DNA of 64,000 nt, from the NCBI RefSeq assembly GCF_023016285.1, contig NZ_CP095413.1:1302001-1366000 (forward strand). Reading direction: 5' to 3'. The position numbers and the translations under genes are program-made. The notes beneath the pieces are model-generated. The model made no database searches. It was not told where the DNA came from and was given only the letters and a program-made list of their open reading frames with translations. Shown one piece after another: positions 34,617 to 44,931 of this stretch (position 1 is the stretch's first letter; every line of letters begins with the position of its first letter). This DNA is from Muricauda sp. SCSIO 64092. GTDB lineage: Bacteria; Bacteroidota; Bacteroidia; Flavobacteriales; Flavobacteriaceae.

Positions 34617-34677
34617 CTCTTTTTGTGACCTAAAATCTTTACGACCCGTTATAATAGCTTGGAATCTCCATCAACAA

Positions 34678-37600
34678 TTACTGATTGATAATTTTTATGG
34701 TCTGTTTCCCCACATTGGTATCCAACTCCAAGAAATATAACCCCTTTAATCGTGTACGAAGGGAAATTTGCATCTCGGTCCTTTTTCTTAGTTTTCTACC
34801 AGTCTTTACAATCTTTCCCTGTACGTCATACACACGGTACCCGTTCACCTCCACCGTATTTGGTATTGCCAGATCAATTTGGTTGACAACAGGGTTTCTT
34901 CTAAGGACTATTTGATGCTGCAACAGCTTTTGGTCTTCCAAATTGAGTTGAGTGGTCAACGCGGTTGTACCTCCGTTGCTTGATTCGGTTTTCACCACGG
35001 TCAGGATGTTGGAGGGATAAAAGCTTTCCCCCAAACTGTTTTCTGCCTTTACAATATAGTAGTACGTGCCCACTTCCATAGCGGAACCATCAGAATACGT
35101 TGTCCCAACAATACCTTCCGCAACCAACTGATATCCATCCCACGGCTCGGAACTTCGGTATAAATTAAAGGTCCCGCCATTGGTAAAAGCAGTTTCATCC
35201 CAGGTCAGGTTAACCGTGCCATTGGAATCTTCGCCACCTCTAAGGTCATAGGGGGCAAATGGTAGTGTTGCCTGCGGTGTAGCACTTAAAATACGGGATT
35301 GATCGCTGATTCCCGCTCCACTATATGCCCTGACCGAAAAGAAATACTTTTGTCCGTTCTGTAGCCCTTTTAGATTAAAACCACTGGTATTGCTGGCCTC
35401 GACCTCTTCGGTCAATTGATTTCTATCCGTTCCATAATAGACCTTATAACCATTGGCATTGGCAACACTTTCCCAAAGCAAGGTCACCCGGCCATCTTTT
35501 GGTCTTACCCTTACCAATTTTGGTTTTTGTGGACGTTCATATTTAACCTTGATGATATTCGAAATCGCACTTTCACCTACCGAATTGAAAGCGGTAACCG
35601 CTATGTTTGTTTGTTTTCCATAGCTCAATGGCAATAGGTATTCGTTGTTTTCACTCCCCGTAATCTCAATCACCTGGTTTAAGCTGTTCTGGTTGTGGCC
35701 CATCTTGATTCGATAACCATCGGCCTGGTCATCTTCCCACCATTTCAAATGTAGGCCCGATGAAGTAACTTCAGATTTGAAGATCCTATTGGTTTTGGGC
35801 GTACGTTGACCAACCACCCATTCCAATCGCGTCATACTGTATCCTGGTACGGTGATTTTTCCGTTGGATAAATCTTTGGTTTCCTGGGTGGGTAAAATCC
35901 CTGAAAGAACCAGGGGATCGTCACTGGTAATCGAAGTAACCAGAACATCTTGAGGCAAATCCATACCTTGTAAAGTGATCTCATGGGGAATACTCGATTT
36001 ATTGGAAATCAATACATAGTCTTTGTTATTTGCGCCGTTGTACGCCCTTGCAAACAACGCTGGTATTTCGGAGACCAAACTATTGGGATGCTCAGCGGCA
36101 ACCACTTCACCTCCGGTGACCTCGGTGTCCAATGAAAAATTACTGTTGTTCAAAGCTTCACCAGCGATAAGGATAACCTCTCCCTGAGTGGAAATATTGA
36201 ATCCATATTCAATGGCATCCGCATCCACATCGGTCCCCGAAGCGAAGGCATTGTCCAAGAGACTGTTGTGATTGAAATTGGGAACAACAACATCCACATT
36301 GAAAACATGTAATCCCAAATAATCCATATTATCGAAAACGGTATTCCTGATCATAAACTCGGCGTTGTACATTCCCGCATAATAGCTTTTGTCGAACCCG
36401 TTGTTGAAGACATTGAATTCGGTGATGAAATACCTAAAATCCTCACCGTATACGTTCCGTGCTTTTGTAGGAGCATCGGTCCCCCCAATTTTCATGCCCG
36501 CGTTGGCATTTCTGATGGCCAAATCGGGAGCGGGGTTGGAATTATTGAAAGACGCATAGGAATGATAGGATAGGACATCGTAATATTGCGGATTAAAATT
36601 CCGCACACCCAGGGAAAAGTTCCCGCTGAAATCCACACCCCAATCGGCATTTGGTGCGGTCAGGGCCCCACTGTACCCCTCTTTGATAGCCTGGTCCAAC
36701 GCTTCCATTTTAGCGGCATAATCGGCTCCATTATTGTAAAACCAATGATTTCTATTCGGCAGGAAGAAATACGGCTCGTTATTCAATTGCCAATATTCCA
36801 CTACAATGTTATTGTCCTCGCAAAACTTTGCAAAAATGCGGGCTTCTTCGGGGCCAGCCATAAATCCAGGCCAGGTAACAATCAATTTGGCACCGGCCTC
36901 TCCAAGGGCTTGATACAGATCATAGACCAATTGCGGCCCTTTGACTTCCACACGCTCATAGGCTTTCACCTGATTATTTACCCTTCTGAATTGCTCTATC
37001 CATTCCAACTCATATTCTCCCGTGTTCATGTTAAAAGGATCGCTTATGGTACCGGAAAGGTATCGCATCCACCCTGTTTTTCCCGCTTTTAGGGCATCCA
37101 CAAATTCCGGGTTTTTATAACTCCAGGCTTGATCTACACTTCTATTATTATAACCAAACAACCCATCTTTCAACCCATGCCTTTTATTTGGGTCAATCGT
37201 GATGGTCGCCAAGGATTTTACGATACTATCCCTAAATGTGGTTATGGCATTGGATAGGTCAACAAGACCCTGGTCAATTACTTCTTGGGCAATTCCATCA
37301 ATAAATACGGACGTGGCCATACTGATCGCATTAAAGAAGGTATCCACAGCCGCTTGGGGATACTCACCAGGATTGCTGCCTACCTCGGCTGACACAGCCA
37401 GTTCCGAAGCTTCCAGAAGCAGTCTTCGCAAATCCCATTTATTAACACTTCCGATGATGACATCATCCATTTGTATCCTACCTACATCAAATAAATAAGG
37501 AACAAACACTTCCAACGAAGCAACATTTGAGGTAAGGTTCAATAGCGGTACGTCTTGACCCTCCGGTTTTTCAACTCCATTTACACTCAAACCCATGGTA

Positions 37601-39711
37601 TTGTTGTCCGTATCTATCTTAAGTAAAACAAGATGGTCAAAATCTTTGGGGACAATGGCGTTGCGGTCGGTAAACACTACTGTTGACGTTGGGTTTCCTT
37701 CAGAATCCAATCCCGTTACCAACTCAATACCATTTTCGAAATCTATTCTAGCGACTACATCTCCAATTGAATTCTTAATGGAAACCGGGGCATTCATAGT
37801 CTGCCTGTCAGTATTGAAAATGAATCCAAAATACACTACTCCAGAGGTTTCCGTGAATGTCCTGATGGCTGTTGCCCTTTGTTGAACCGCGGGGTCGTAG
37901 GCGATGTTCAATCGATCATCCACAACAGTAACAAAACCTGTAGTTTCAGGTCCTTCTGACCATCCATTGGGCAATCCCGGGTCGCTAAAGGTGTCAAAGG
38001 CCAATAGTCCCTGTGGTTGGGGAGCCAACCCTTCCCCCGTAACCTGGACCCTGCCCGTAAAAATATCATCCCCTTCAATAAGAACACTATCTTCATAGGT
38101 AACCGTGAGTACAGGTGCAAACCGAACATAGATGGTCCGATCAATAGTACCTGAAGCGTCCGGTTCCAGTGGGAAAGCCGCACTGGTAAAACCGTCCGAT
38201 TCGTTTAAACTGACCTGAAAGCCATCAGGAGGGGTAATCGTAATGGATTGGGTAAGCCCGGATAGTTGTAATTGAAAACTGTTTGGAGCAGAGATCGTCC
38301 CGACCGCTATTCCGGTAAAATCGTCCACCGATGTTGTATTTACAAATTGAGCGGGCTCAAGAACATAAAGGTTTTGTTGGGCGGTGAAGTACAGTTTCCC
38401 ATTGGTTACCACAGTATTTGTATTGACTGTACTCCCTGTGCTACCGGGAACTAAATCCTCAACCAGGAACACATTTGTCCCATCAGTGGCGAATAGTTCA
38501 TTTCCGACGTTTCCAAAGGGCGAAGTATCATTCGTATTGGCATTGAAATAGGCATATCCGTCCAAAAAGCCCAAAAAATTTGGGTTACTGGCCCCATTGG
38601 TAATCAAATCGATTATTTGATTGGTACCTATTGCAGTACCATCGCTCACCCATGGCTCATTGCCAGCCCCCCCATTGGCCCTAAAGAAAATCCTGCCGGT
38701 CGCGGGGTCACCCAATTGATAAACTGGATTTGAACCTCCATTGGAGCGCAGGTCGGCTATTTTTTCGGTCCCGGCTTCCGTACCATCGGTAATGTAAGGC
38801 TCAACACCTTCATTTCCTTGTTTTGCCCTGAAAAACAACTTATTTCCTACAACAAAAAGATTTTTGATATCCGCCTGTTGGTTGGCCCCAGGATTGATTT
38901 CCTTTACCAACTTTATGGTCTCGTCACCCGTATCGAAATACCGCAATTCCTTACCCGTTGCGGCACCCCCATCATGGCCCCTAAAAAATAGGGTGCCATT
39001 AAAGATTGCTGCATGCTCCGCCGTGGTTTCTCCCATTCCGGAGCCGCCTCCGGCAAACAGATCTTGAACCTGGCGTGTCCCTGCGGTAGTACCATCACTG
39101 ATATAGAGTTCAAAACCTTGTGAGCCGTTGTTGGCCCTGAAAAAGACATAATCGTTGTTCTTTCCGTAAACGATGTCCGTATTTGCCGGAGTGCCATCGG
39201 CACTGCCAGGAGCAATGTTTAAAAGCAACTGGGTTCCAGCATCGGTACCATCACTTTTCCACATTTCCTTTCCATTGGTACCATCATTGGCCATAAACAA
39301 TACCAAACCATTGAATGCTATCATTTGCTCAGGGAAACTGCCTCCCCCGGTGTTGATATCCTTGATCATGTAGGTTCCCGCATCGGTACCATCGGAAAAC
39401 CAAAGTTCCGCACCATTCACGCCATCCGTGGCCCTAAAAACAATACCATTGTCAAAAGGGATTACCGATACCAACCCATCCTCACCAGAGGGATTGATAT
39501 CCTTGACAAAAGTGATGGACTCGGTGGCCAGGTCATAAAAGAAAAGACCATTGCCATTTTCCGAATCGGTAGCTTCAAAAAACAATTTATTTTGAGAAAG
39601 GGTCAAGGTGCTCGATTTGAGCCCTGTTGTTTCAAAATTGGTAAGCCGTTGTATTTGCCCAAAGCAAAAAGCAGTCACCAGTAAAAATAAGGGAAGGGTT
39701 AATTTTTTCAT
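34678..39711 (-). CDS. Giant secreted multidomain clan GH-A-like glycanase, T9SS cargo
   Basis: 1677 residues. Signal peptide; ELWxxDGT-type beta-propeller repeats (~40-455, e.g. GAELWFSDGTDAGT, GFELYISDGTTAGT); a beta-sandwich (~465-565); a concanavalin-like part (~570-755); a FIVAR-like helical module (~757-840); a TIM-barrel-like domain (~845-1230) with probable acid/base Glu in YWQLNNEPYFF (~977) and nucleophile Glu in YFITEFNVF (~1095); three fibronectin-III-like domains (~1295-1570); and a type IX sorting domain ending KQTIKIINQ. The protein should be exported to the surface by T9SS. The catalytic domain is related to that of the cut gene at 62234. Family not assigned. It is transcribed after the sulfatase/GH operon, 137 bases downstream. 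Confidence 0.8.
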   Translation of the reverse strand: MKKLTLPLFLLVTAFCFGQIQRLTNFETTGLKSSTLTLSQNKLFFEATDSENGNGLFFYDLATESITFVKDINPSGEDGLVSVIPFDNGIVFRATDGVNGAELWFSDGTDAGTYMIKDINTGGGSFPEQMIAFNGLVLFMANDGTNGKEMWKSDGTDAGTQLLLNIAPGSADGTPANTDIVYGKNNDYVFFRANNGSQGFELYISDGTTAGTRQVQDLFAGGGSGMGETTAEHAAIFNGTLFFRGHDGGAATGKELRYFDTGDETIKLVKEINPGANQQADIKNLFVVGNKLFFRAKQGNEGVEPYITDGTEAGTEKIADLRSNGGSNPVYQLGDPATGRIFFRANGGAGNEPWVSDGTAIGTNQIIDLITNGASNPNFLGFLDGYAYFNANTNDTSPFGNVGNELFATDGTNVFLVEDLVPGSTGSTVNTNTVVTNGKLYFTAQQNLYVLEPAQFVNTTSVDDFTGIAVGTISAPNSFQLQLSGLTQSITITPPDGFQVSLNESDGFTSAAFPLEPDASGTIDRTIYVRFAPVLTVTYEDSVLIEGDDIFTGRVQVTGEGLAPQPQGLLAFDTFSDPGLPNGWSEGPETTGFVTVVDDRLNIAYDPAVQQRATAIRTFTETSGVVYFGFIFNTDRQTMNAPVSIKNSIGDVVARIDFENGIELVTGLDSEGNPTSTVVFTDRNAIVPKDFDHLVLLKIDTDNNTMGLSVNGVEKPEGQDVPLLNLTSNVASLEVFVPYLFDVGRIQMDDVIIGSVNKWDLRRLLLEASELAVSAEVGSNPGEYPQAAVDTFFNAISMATSVFIDGIAQEVIDQGLVDLSNAITTFRDSIVKSLATITIDPNKRHGLKDGLFGYNNRSVDQAWSYKNPEFVDALKAGKTGWMRYLSGTISDPFNMNTGEYELEWIEQFRRVNNQVKAYERVEVKGPQLVYDLYQALGEAGAKLIVTWPGFMAGPEEARIFAKFCEDNNIVVEYWQLNNEPYFFLPNRNHWFYNNGADYAAKMEALDQAIKEGYSGALTAPNADWGVDFSGNFSLGVRNFNPQYYDVLSYHSYASFNNSNPAPDLAIRNANAGMKIGGTDAPTKARNVYGEDFRYFITEFNVFNNGFDKSYYAGMYNAEFMIRNTVFDNMDYLGLHVFNVDVVVPNFNHNSLLDNAFASGTDVDADAIEYGFNISTQGEVILIAGEALNNSNFSLDTEVTGGEVVAAEHPNSLVSEIPALFARAYNGANNKDYVLISNKSSIPHEITLQGMDLPQDVLVTSITSDDPLVLSGILPTQETKDLSNGKITVPGYSMTRLEWVVGQRTPKTNRIFKSEVTSSGLHLKWWEDDQADGYRIKMGHNQNSLNQVIEITGSENNEYLLPLSYGKQTNIAVTAFNSVGESAISNIIKVKYERPQKPKLVRVRPKDGRVTLLWESVANANGYKVYYGTDRNQLTEEVEASNTSGFNLKGLQNGQKYFFSVRAYSGAGISDQSRILSATPQATLPFAPYDLRGGEDSNGTVNLTWDETAFTNGGTFNLYRSSEPWDGYQLVAEGIVGTTYSDGSAMEVGTYYYIVKAENSLGESFYPSNILTVVKTESSNGGTTALTTQLNLEDQKLLQHQIVLRRNPVVNQIDLAIPNTVEVNGYRVYDVQGKIVKTGRKLRKRTEMQISLRTRLKGLYFLELDTNVGKQTIKIINQ

Positions 39712-39848
39712 AGTTATTGATTTTCAATAACTTAAAGTATATCAATCCTTCATACCGGACGTCTCAAAAAAGGGTTGTAATTGTTGCCCTACGGTCTTAG
39801 GTAGGAAAATTTGTATCGTTTAGGGGTTTTATCTGTCCATATCCCCTT

Positions 39849-40883
39849 CTAAAGGCTTATTTTTTTGTCCCGATCAGCGTTTAATGTACCGTCGGCGAGT
39901 TTTAACTCTACCATTTGCAGTGCACTGGTTCGATTTTCGAGAGGCTGTTCATAAATAGGTTTGCCATCATATTCCCGTTTGTATTCCACATGATAGAATA
40001 AGAAAGCGCGACTATCCTTTACAAGTACGCTGCCATGTCTCGCGCGGGCAGTATCCATTTTTCCTTTACCCGGTTTTTTAAGGATATGCCCCTGAAATTC
40101 CCACCTTGAGGCATCTTTGCTATGATACACGGCAAAGCCCTGGTGTGGGTCGGTTATAAGCCAATAACTGCCCTTCCACCGAAATATATACGGTGCTTCT
40201 TCATAACCAATTCCCGTTACTTGGGTATGGTAAACATCGCCCAGGGGTTGATCGATGGTTTTCCAGTTTTTAAAATCTTTTGTGGTCTGGTGTATGAGCG
40301 TATAATCCTGATTCCGGTACTTTGCACTCTTGGCCATAAACCACAGATGGGCCGTATCCCCTACCCAATAGGTTGATGCATCCAAAGTGCTAAGTGTGTC
40401 AGCATGCATGACCTTCCTTTTCTTCCAGCCCGTTACGGGACTGTTCAGGGAGGTGGTGTAATGCACAATGGAACCTCGCCCTCCCCATGGCCCTTTAACC
40501 GTAAGCGTATCAGGTTTAAAGGTGGCGAACATATGCAAACTGTCCTTGGTAGTTATAATTGCCGGTGCCCAAAAGGTAGCTTTGGCATCTTTGGAATCAT
40601 GCGCTCCATCAAATTGACAGTACCCTTCAAATCTCCAATTTGCCAAGTCCTTGGATGAAGCAACACCTATAGGGGTCTGTAAAAACGTATTCTGTTTACC
40701 TGAGCGCCGAGCAGTATAGTAAATAAAATAGGTGTCGGAAGAGGGATCGAATACAATCTCAGGGTCACACGAACCTTGATAGTTGGGGTCTATATAAATC
40801 GGTTTAGGGACCTCCTCCCCTTTTTTTTGGGAACATGCCAAAAACACCAAAGAAAGGGATATGATAACAATGTTATGCTTCAT
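39849..40883 (-). CDS. GH43/GH117-like five-bladed propeller hydrolase, lipoprotein
   Basis: 344 residues from ATG 40883; an upstream GTG frame is not needed. Lipoprotein signal (SLVFLACSQKK). Five-bladed-propeller pattern with DPEIVFDPSSDTYFIYYTA (candidate base Asp), FWAPAII, GYEEAPYIFRWKGSYWLITD (candidate acid Glu) and RARHGSVLV. This layout fits GH43, GH117 and related exo-acting families, which release arabinose, xylose, galactose or anhydrogalactose; the exact one is not readable. The start overlaps the preceding sulfatase stop as ATGA, so it is co-translated. Confidence 0.78.
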   Translation of the reverse strand: MKHNIVIISLSLVFLACSQKKGEEVPKPIYIDPNYQGSCDPEIVFDPSSDTYFIYYTARRSGKQNTFLQTPIGVASSKDLANWRFEGYCQFDGAHDSKDAKATFWAPAIITTKDSLHMFATFKPDTLTVKGPWGGRGSIVHYTTSLNSPVTGWKKRKVMHADTLSTLDASTYWVGDTAHLWFMAKSAKYRNQDYTLIHQTTKDFKNWKTIDQPLGDVYHTQVTGIGYEEAPYIFRWKGSYWLITDPHQGFAVYHSKDASRWEFQGHILKKPGKGKMDTARARHGSVLVKDSRAFLFYHVEYKREYDGKPIYEQPLENRTSALQMVELKLADGTLNADRDKKISL

Positions 40884-42769
40884 GATTTTGCTTCTTGACA
40901 CCCCACATTTTCCCCTTTTTTAGGGAACAGCCCTTGATATCCGTAATATCCCGTATTAATAAGGGTAGAACGAATGTAGAATTGATTTAACTTGGGGTGG
41001 TTTTCCAGTAACAATAACTCTTTTTCAATGGGCTTTGCCTTATTTCCAAGATTTTGAAGCACAGAAAAAGCCGTAAAATGATTGTTTTTCACCTCTAGCA
41101 GAATATAGTTAAGGGCGTCTTGGTCATTGTTATGTTTCACCAAAAGTTCAGCAGCAAGAAGCCTGGATTCGATTTCCTCATCACTATTTTTGAAAATCGA
41201 AGTGATTTCCACGATTGGTGGTTGGGGCAAACGTCCGTGTTCAAAAAGTTGCAATATGCCCAAAACGCCCCAATAACGTAAAGCCGCATCCCCATTTTCC
41301 ATCAATTCCATCAATTTTGGCAGATCGATTTGTGTTGCGGTGCTGGCCAAAGCCGCCGCATCAATTACGGCCGCCACGTCTTGATCGGTATTTCTGACAT
41401 AGTTATAAAAGGGGATGCTATCCTCTTTTCTACGCATTGACCACGGATACAGTCCCAAATCCCTTTTCGACTTCATAAAATGAAGCAAATTTGCTTTCAT
41501 ACGGCCTATTTTTTCCTGGTGCTCCGGGGCATCAATAAGATTTTTCACTTCGTAAGGGTCATTTTCAGTGTCATAAAACTCAAATGGTTGCATAGGTTTC
41601 CAGAATACACTCTGTAGCGAATCCGTATCCCCTTCCAAATAGGCCATGTCCCAAGCCTGGTAGGATGGCATTTGCCATTGATAGGACTGTCGTGTTCCGT
41701 TTGGGTAAGCCGTATTGAAGTTCCTTATGAACCGGTATTTTCCATCGGTAAGGGCACGGGATGGAATAAAATTCCGTTCTTGATTGGCCCGGTACATGAA
41801 AAGCTCCTTTTTGGGTTTGGGCAAGTTTTTCCCCAAAAAAGGTTGCCCCATCATAAAATCAGGAATTTCAATATCCAAAAGGTTAAAAATTGTGGGAGCA
41901 AAATCAACAAAGCCGACCAAGCGGTTATCACGGCCCACTGTTTTTACTCCTGCCAAATGTTTGAATTTATCCGGAAAATGTACAAGCAGCGGCACTTGGG
42001 TACCAACTTCATAAACAAAGGCCTTTGCCCTTGGCAAGCACCCTCCATGATCTGAATAGAAAAAGATGATCGTATTTTCCAGTTCACCGGAATTCTTTAA
42101 TTCCCGTAAGCGCCTTTTAACCCATTTATCCATTTTGGAAACGGAATCATAATGCCATGCGATATCGTCACGAATCTCTGGCAGGTCAGGTAAATAGGCT
42201 GGCAAATCAATGGAATCGGGATGTATTGTTCTTGGATTCCTATCAACCGTATCACGGGTGGCAATACGCTTGGTGTGGGTACCATTATAATTGAAAACGG
42301 AAAAAAAGGGTTGGGTCCTGTTCGACCTATTCAAATAGGTAGCTCCTTTTTTTGAGGCGTCCCATAAATTTTTAGGCCGGTTGCTGTCATTGTAATCAGT
42401 TTTACTGTTATTTGAAGTGTAATAACCCGCCCTTTTTAGGTAAATGGGATAATAAAATTCTTTGGGAACGGGTCTTCTTTCGCGATGCCAATCCGTGGCC
42501 AACATAGGTGCATAAATCCCCGAAATCAAAGTGCTTCGGGCCGGAGAGCATTGCGCACCATTTGAGTAGGCCTTATCAAAAATGATGCTCTTCTTTGCCA
42601 ACGAATCCAAGGTTGGGGTATTGGTATGTTCATTTCCATAGAAAGACAGATATGGGCTCATATCCTCAACCACCAGCCAAAGTACATTGGGGCGTTGCAA
42701 TTTTTCCTGCTTGGAACAGGAAACCACTAATAGGGAAACACTCAAGAAAAATAGCTTACCAATATGCAT
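40880..42769 (-). CDS. S1-family sulfatase with HEAT-like C-terminus, lipoprotein
   Basis: 629 residues from ATG 42769, where a lipoprotein signal begins (MHIGKLFFLSVSLLVVSC). The formylglycine site is C74 in AQCSPARST, with metal ligand ED at ~35 (VVEDMSPY) and the later SDHGG. After the sulfatase fold, ~120 residues of helical repeats (LPKLMELMENGDAALRYWGV, RLLAAELLVKHNNDQDA) are typical of heparan-sulfatase-like S1 members. It hydrolyses sulfate esters or sulfamates on a glycan. The frame stays open upstream to a GTG at 42895 and there encodes a second lipoprotein-signal-like stretch (LVLIAIGSCN). Maturation needs a formylglycine enzyme elsewhere in the genome. Confidence 0.85.
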   Translation of the reverse strand: MHIGKLFFLSVSLLVVSCSKQEKLQRPNVLWLVVEDMSPYLSFYGNEHTNTPTLDSLAKKSIIFDKAYSNGAQCSPARSTLISGIYAPMLATDWHRERRPVPKEFYYPIYLKRAGYYTSNNSKTDYNDSNRPKNLWDASKKGATYLNRSNRTQPFFSVFNYNGTHTKRIATRDTVDRNPRTIHPDSIDLPAYLPDLPEIRDDIAWHYDSVSKMDKWVKRRLRELKNSGELENTIIFFYSDHGGCLPRAKAFVYEVGTQVPLLVHFPDKFKHLAGVKTVGRDNRLVGFVDFAPTIFNLLDIEIPDFMMGQPFLGKNLPKPKKELFMYRANQERNFIPSRALTDGKYRFIRNFNTAYPNGTRQSYQWQMPSYQAWDMAYLEGDTDSLQSVFWKPMQPFEFYDTENDPYEVKNLIDAPEHQEKIGRMKANLLHFMKSKRDLGLYPWSMRRKEDSIPFYNYVRNTDQDVAAVIDAAALASTATQIDLPKLMELMENGDAALRYWGVLGILQLFEHGRLPQPPIVEITSIFKNSDEEIESRLLAAELLVKHNNDQDALNYILLEVKNNHFTAFSVLQNLGNKAKPIEKELLLLENHPKLNQFYIRSTLINTGYYGYQGLFPKKGENVGCQEAKS

Positions 42770-42891
42770 TTGCAACCCATTGTTTTTCAAATAGTGGTTC
42801 ATAGGTTTCATTTTTTTAAGATTACAGGAACCAATGGCAATCAAAACCAGTATGGCACACACCAATGTAAGGTTTGCATTTCTGATGATAT

Positions 42892-44916
42892 TCACTTGAT
42901 TTCATATTTATAAAACCTAAAGTCCGCAGCATCGGCAATCCCTAAATCAATATGTCCTTCGGCATCCACTTTCTTGTGTTCGGTCGTACCCGTCATGACG
43001 TTTGTCAATACAAGGGTCTTATTCTTTATAAAATGGAGTTTCATGGACTTGGCAGCCTCTCTATTATTGATTTCCCTAAAAACCATGAGATACCCTGAAT
43101 CGGTATCAGGATTATAATTTTGAAACCCCGGCCAACTCGCATTATCCGGTTTTTCACCTATCGGGAATACAAAGCCCTTGTACATTTCGTCCCTATGGGT
43201 CTTATACACTTTTAGGACTGGGCGAATCTGGTCCCGGGCCTCTTCTGAATAATATCGGGTTTCCTGAAAAAAAATGGGAGAGCCCATCAATGCAATGGCC
43301 ACACTATAGGGGTGATTGTGCAAATGGGCATCACTCAATTGCCTGTTTACACGATCAATGTTCTGTATGCTTATCTGAAATTTGTTCAGGTTGGTATATT
43401 TGGCCACCTGCCATGTATCACGCAATACCAAATAAGGGTGGTACAATACATGGGGCGGGTTTATGGGCTTTCTGTTTTCAAGATAGATATTGCCGTATTC
43501 CCTTCCAAAGAAATAACCGATTCTGGCGGGGTTTTCGGTAACGTCCCAGTTAACGCGTGCTTTATGGTCAGTGGCCAGGATAAAGGTCCTTACCTTATCG
43601 ACGAGCCCATGGAATTTTTCATAGGTATCCAGATTTGCAAAGTCGAGTTTATAATAGGCAAACCCACCGGTTTTATAGTGCCTCAGCAAATCTTCGCCGG
43701 GAATGCCCCAAGCAGCCCACAGACCCAGCCTGATCCCCTCCTTTTTTGCGGAAGCCTTGATGTTCTTCCACCCTTCTGGATACACATCGTATTGGCCAAA
43801 CTGTTTGCTGTTGGCCGTGGGCACGTCATCCCATGTCTTATATTGGAGGCCCTGCCAGCCGTCATCCACCTGTTGTACATCTATTCCAAGGTCTTTTTGG
43901 CTTTGTATCTCGGTCAAGATATTGGCCTCCCGGGAAGCGTACAGGCTCTCATCCTTGGTCGATCCGCTCCCCCAATTATTGGCCATGATATAAATGTCCC
44001 TTTTGGAGTCGATGGGATAGCGAATTCGATCAAATTCTTTTAATGCCAATTGCCGATGGCTATCATCACCTTTGTATGCAATAAGCCAGTAAGCCCATAT
44101 TGGCCTATATTCGTTGGTAAGGTCGCCAGCCCCTATGCCAAGACCGGAAGCATATACCCCATAATCATCAATATGGAAACCGCCCGTATTTACCCCAGAC
44201 TGGTTAACACATTTGTGCGATTCCTGTATGAGCATCAATCCATCATTGCCCGATTGTAGATCAATGATACTGGGCCATTGAAAGTCGGTGGCTCCCTTGG
44301 TAATTTCCTCTTTGAGAATCTCATCTTTTGATGTATTGCGACGTTGGGTATGATTGTAATATCCTATCAATTTGGTCGTCACCCCCTCAGTGTCCACAGG
44401 AAGATATTCGGCCCTGGCATTCCCTATTTGGTTATCGGGCACTTGAAAGTTTGCCAACTTTTTGACAAAAAGTTGGGTCCGCATACCAGGGGCCTTGGGG
44501 TAGGCCCAGATAACATACTTAAGTCGGATGCCTTGTTCAGGATATTCGAATTCCGCCACAACCTCCAGATGTTCCGAAGTAAAACCTTCGTCATTGGCCC
44601 GCTGGGCCGAAAGTCCCAATAGTCGGCCTTTCGTATCCGGGGACAGTATACCGGTCAGGTTCCAATCCGCCAAATGTCCTTCGGTTGTTGTACTGGGCCG
44701 TTGGGCATCGTTTTCAACGGTTTTGGTGAGCAATCCAGCAGCAGTGAGTTCCCATTCGCGATCAATCTTTCCGGTACTTACATGAAGGCGGTTGCCTCTG
44801 GTAAATGCCTTGGCTTCCAGAAAACTTTCATTGATCTGGATTGGGAATTTTTCAGTGGTACAGGCCGCTCCCAATAGTGCGGTAAGCAGGCAGACAATCA
44901 AATGGTTTGGTCTCAT
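42892..44916 (-). CDS. Clan GH-D alpha-galactosidase-like enzyme, lipoprotein
   Basis: 674 residues with a lipoprotein signal (LLGAACTTEK, Cys 19). An N-terminal beta-supersandwich (~25-290) precedes a TIM barrel with VQQVDDGWQ (~348-355), the nucleophile Asp 425 in YYKLDFA and acid/base Asp 458 in NWDVTEN. A small C-terminal beta domain follows. This is the GH27/GH36 arrangement; removal of alpha-galactosyl residues is the likely job, though related specificities are possible. It lies 15 bases after the upstream sulfatase gene, and its TGA overlaps the GTG of the next frame. Confidence 0.8.
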   Translation of the reverse strand: MRPNHLIVCLLTALLGAACTTEKFPIQINESFLEAKAFTRGNRLHVSTGKIDREWELTAAGLLTKTVENDAQRPSTTTEGHLADWNLTGILSPDTKGRLLGLSAQRANDEGFTSEHLEVVAEFEYPEQGIRLKYVIWAYPKAPGMRTQLFVKKLANFQVPDNQIGNARAEYLPVDTEGVTTKLIGYYNHTQRRNTSKDEILKEEITKGATDFQWPSIIDLQSGNDGLMLIQESHKCVNQSGVNTGGFHIDDYGVYASGLGIGAGDLTNEYRPIWAYWLIAYKGDDSHRQLALKEFDRIRYPIDSKRDIYIMANNWGSGSTKDESLYASREANILTEIQSQKDLGIDVQQVDDGWQGLQYKTWDDVPTANSKQFGQYDVYPEGWKNIKASAKKEGIRLGLWAAWGIPGEDLLRHYKTGGFAYYKLDFANLDTYEKFHGLVDKVRTFILATDHKARVNWDVTENPARIGYFFGREYGNIYLENRKPINPPHVLYHPYLVLRDTWQVAKYTNLNKFQISIQNIDRVNRQLSDAHLHNHPYSVAIALMGSPIFFQETRYYSEEARDQIRPVLKVYKTHRDEMYKGFVFPIGEKPDNASWPGFQNYNPDTDSGYLMVFREINNREAAKSMKLHFIKNKTLVLTNVMTGTTEHKKVDAEGHIDLGIADAADFRFYKYEIK

Positions 44917-44931
44917 TTTTCGTATTATTTT

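Noticed and set aside
43312..44043. 243-codon open frame antisense to the GH-D enzyme gene
   Set aside because: Codon-position shadow of a gene whose catalytic residues are all present on the other strand.
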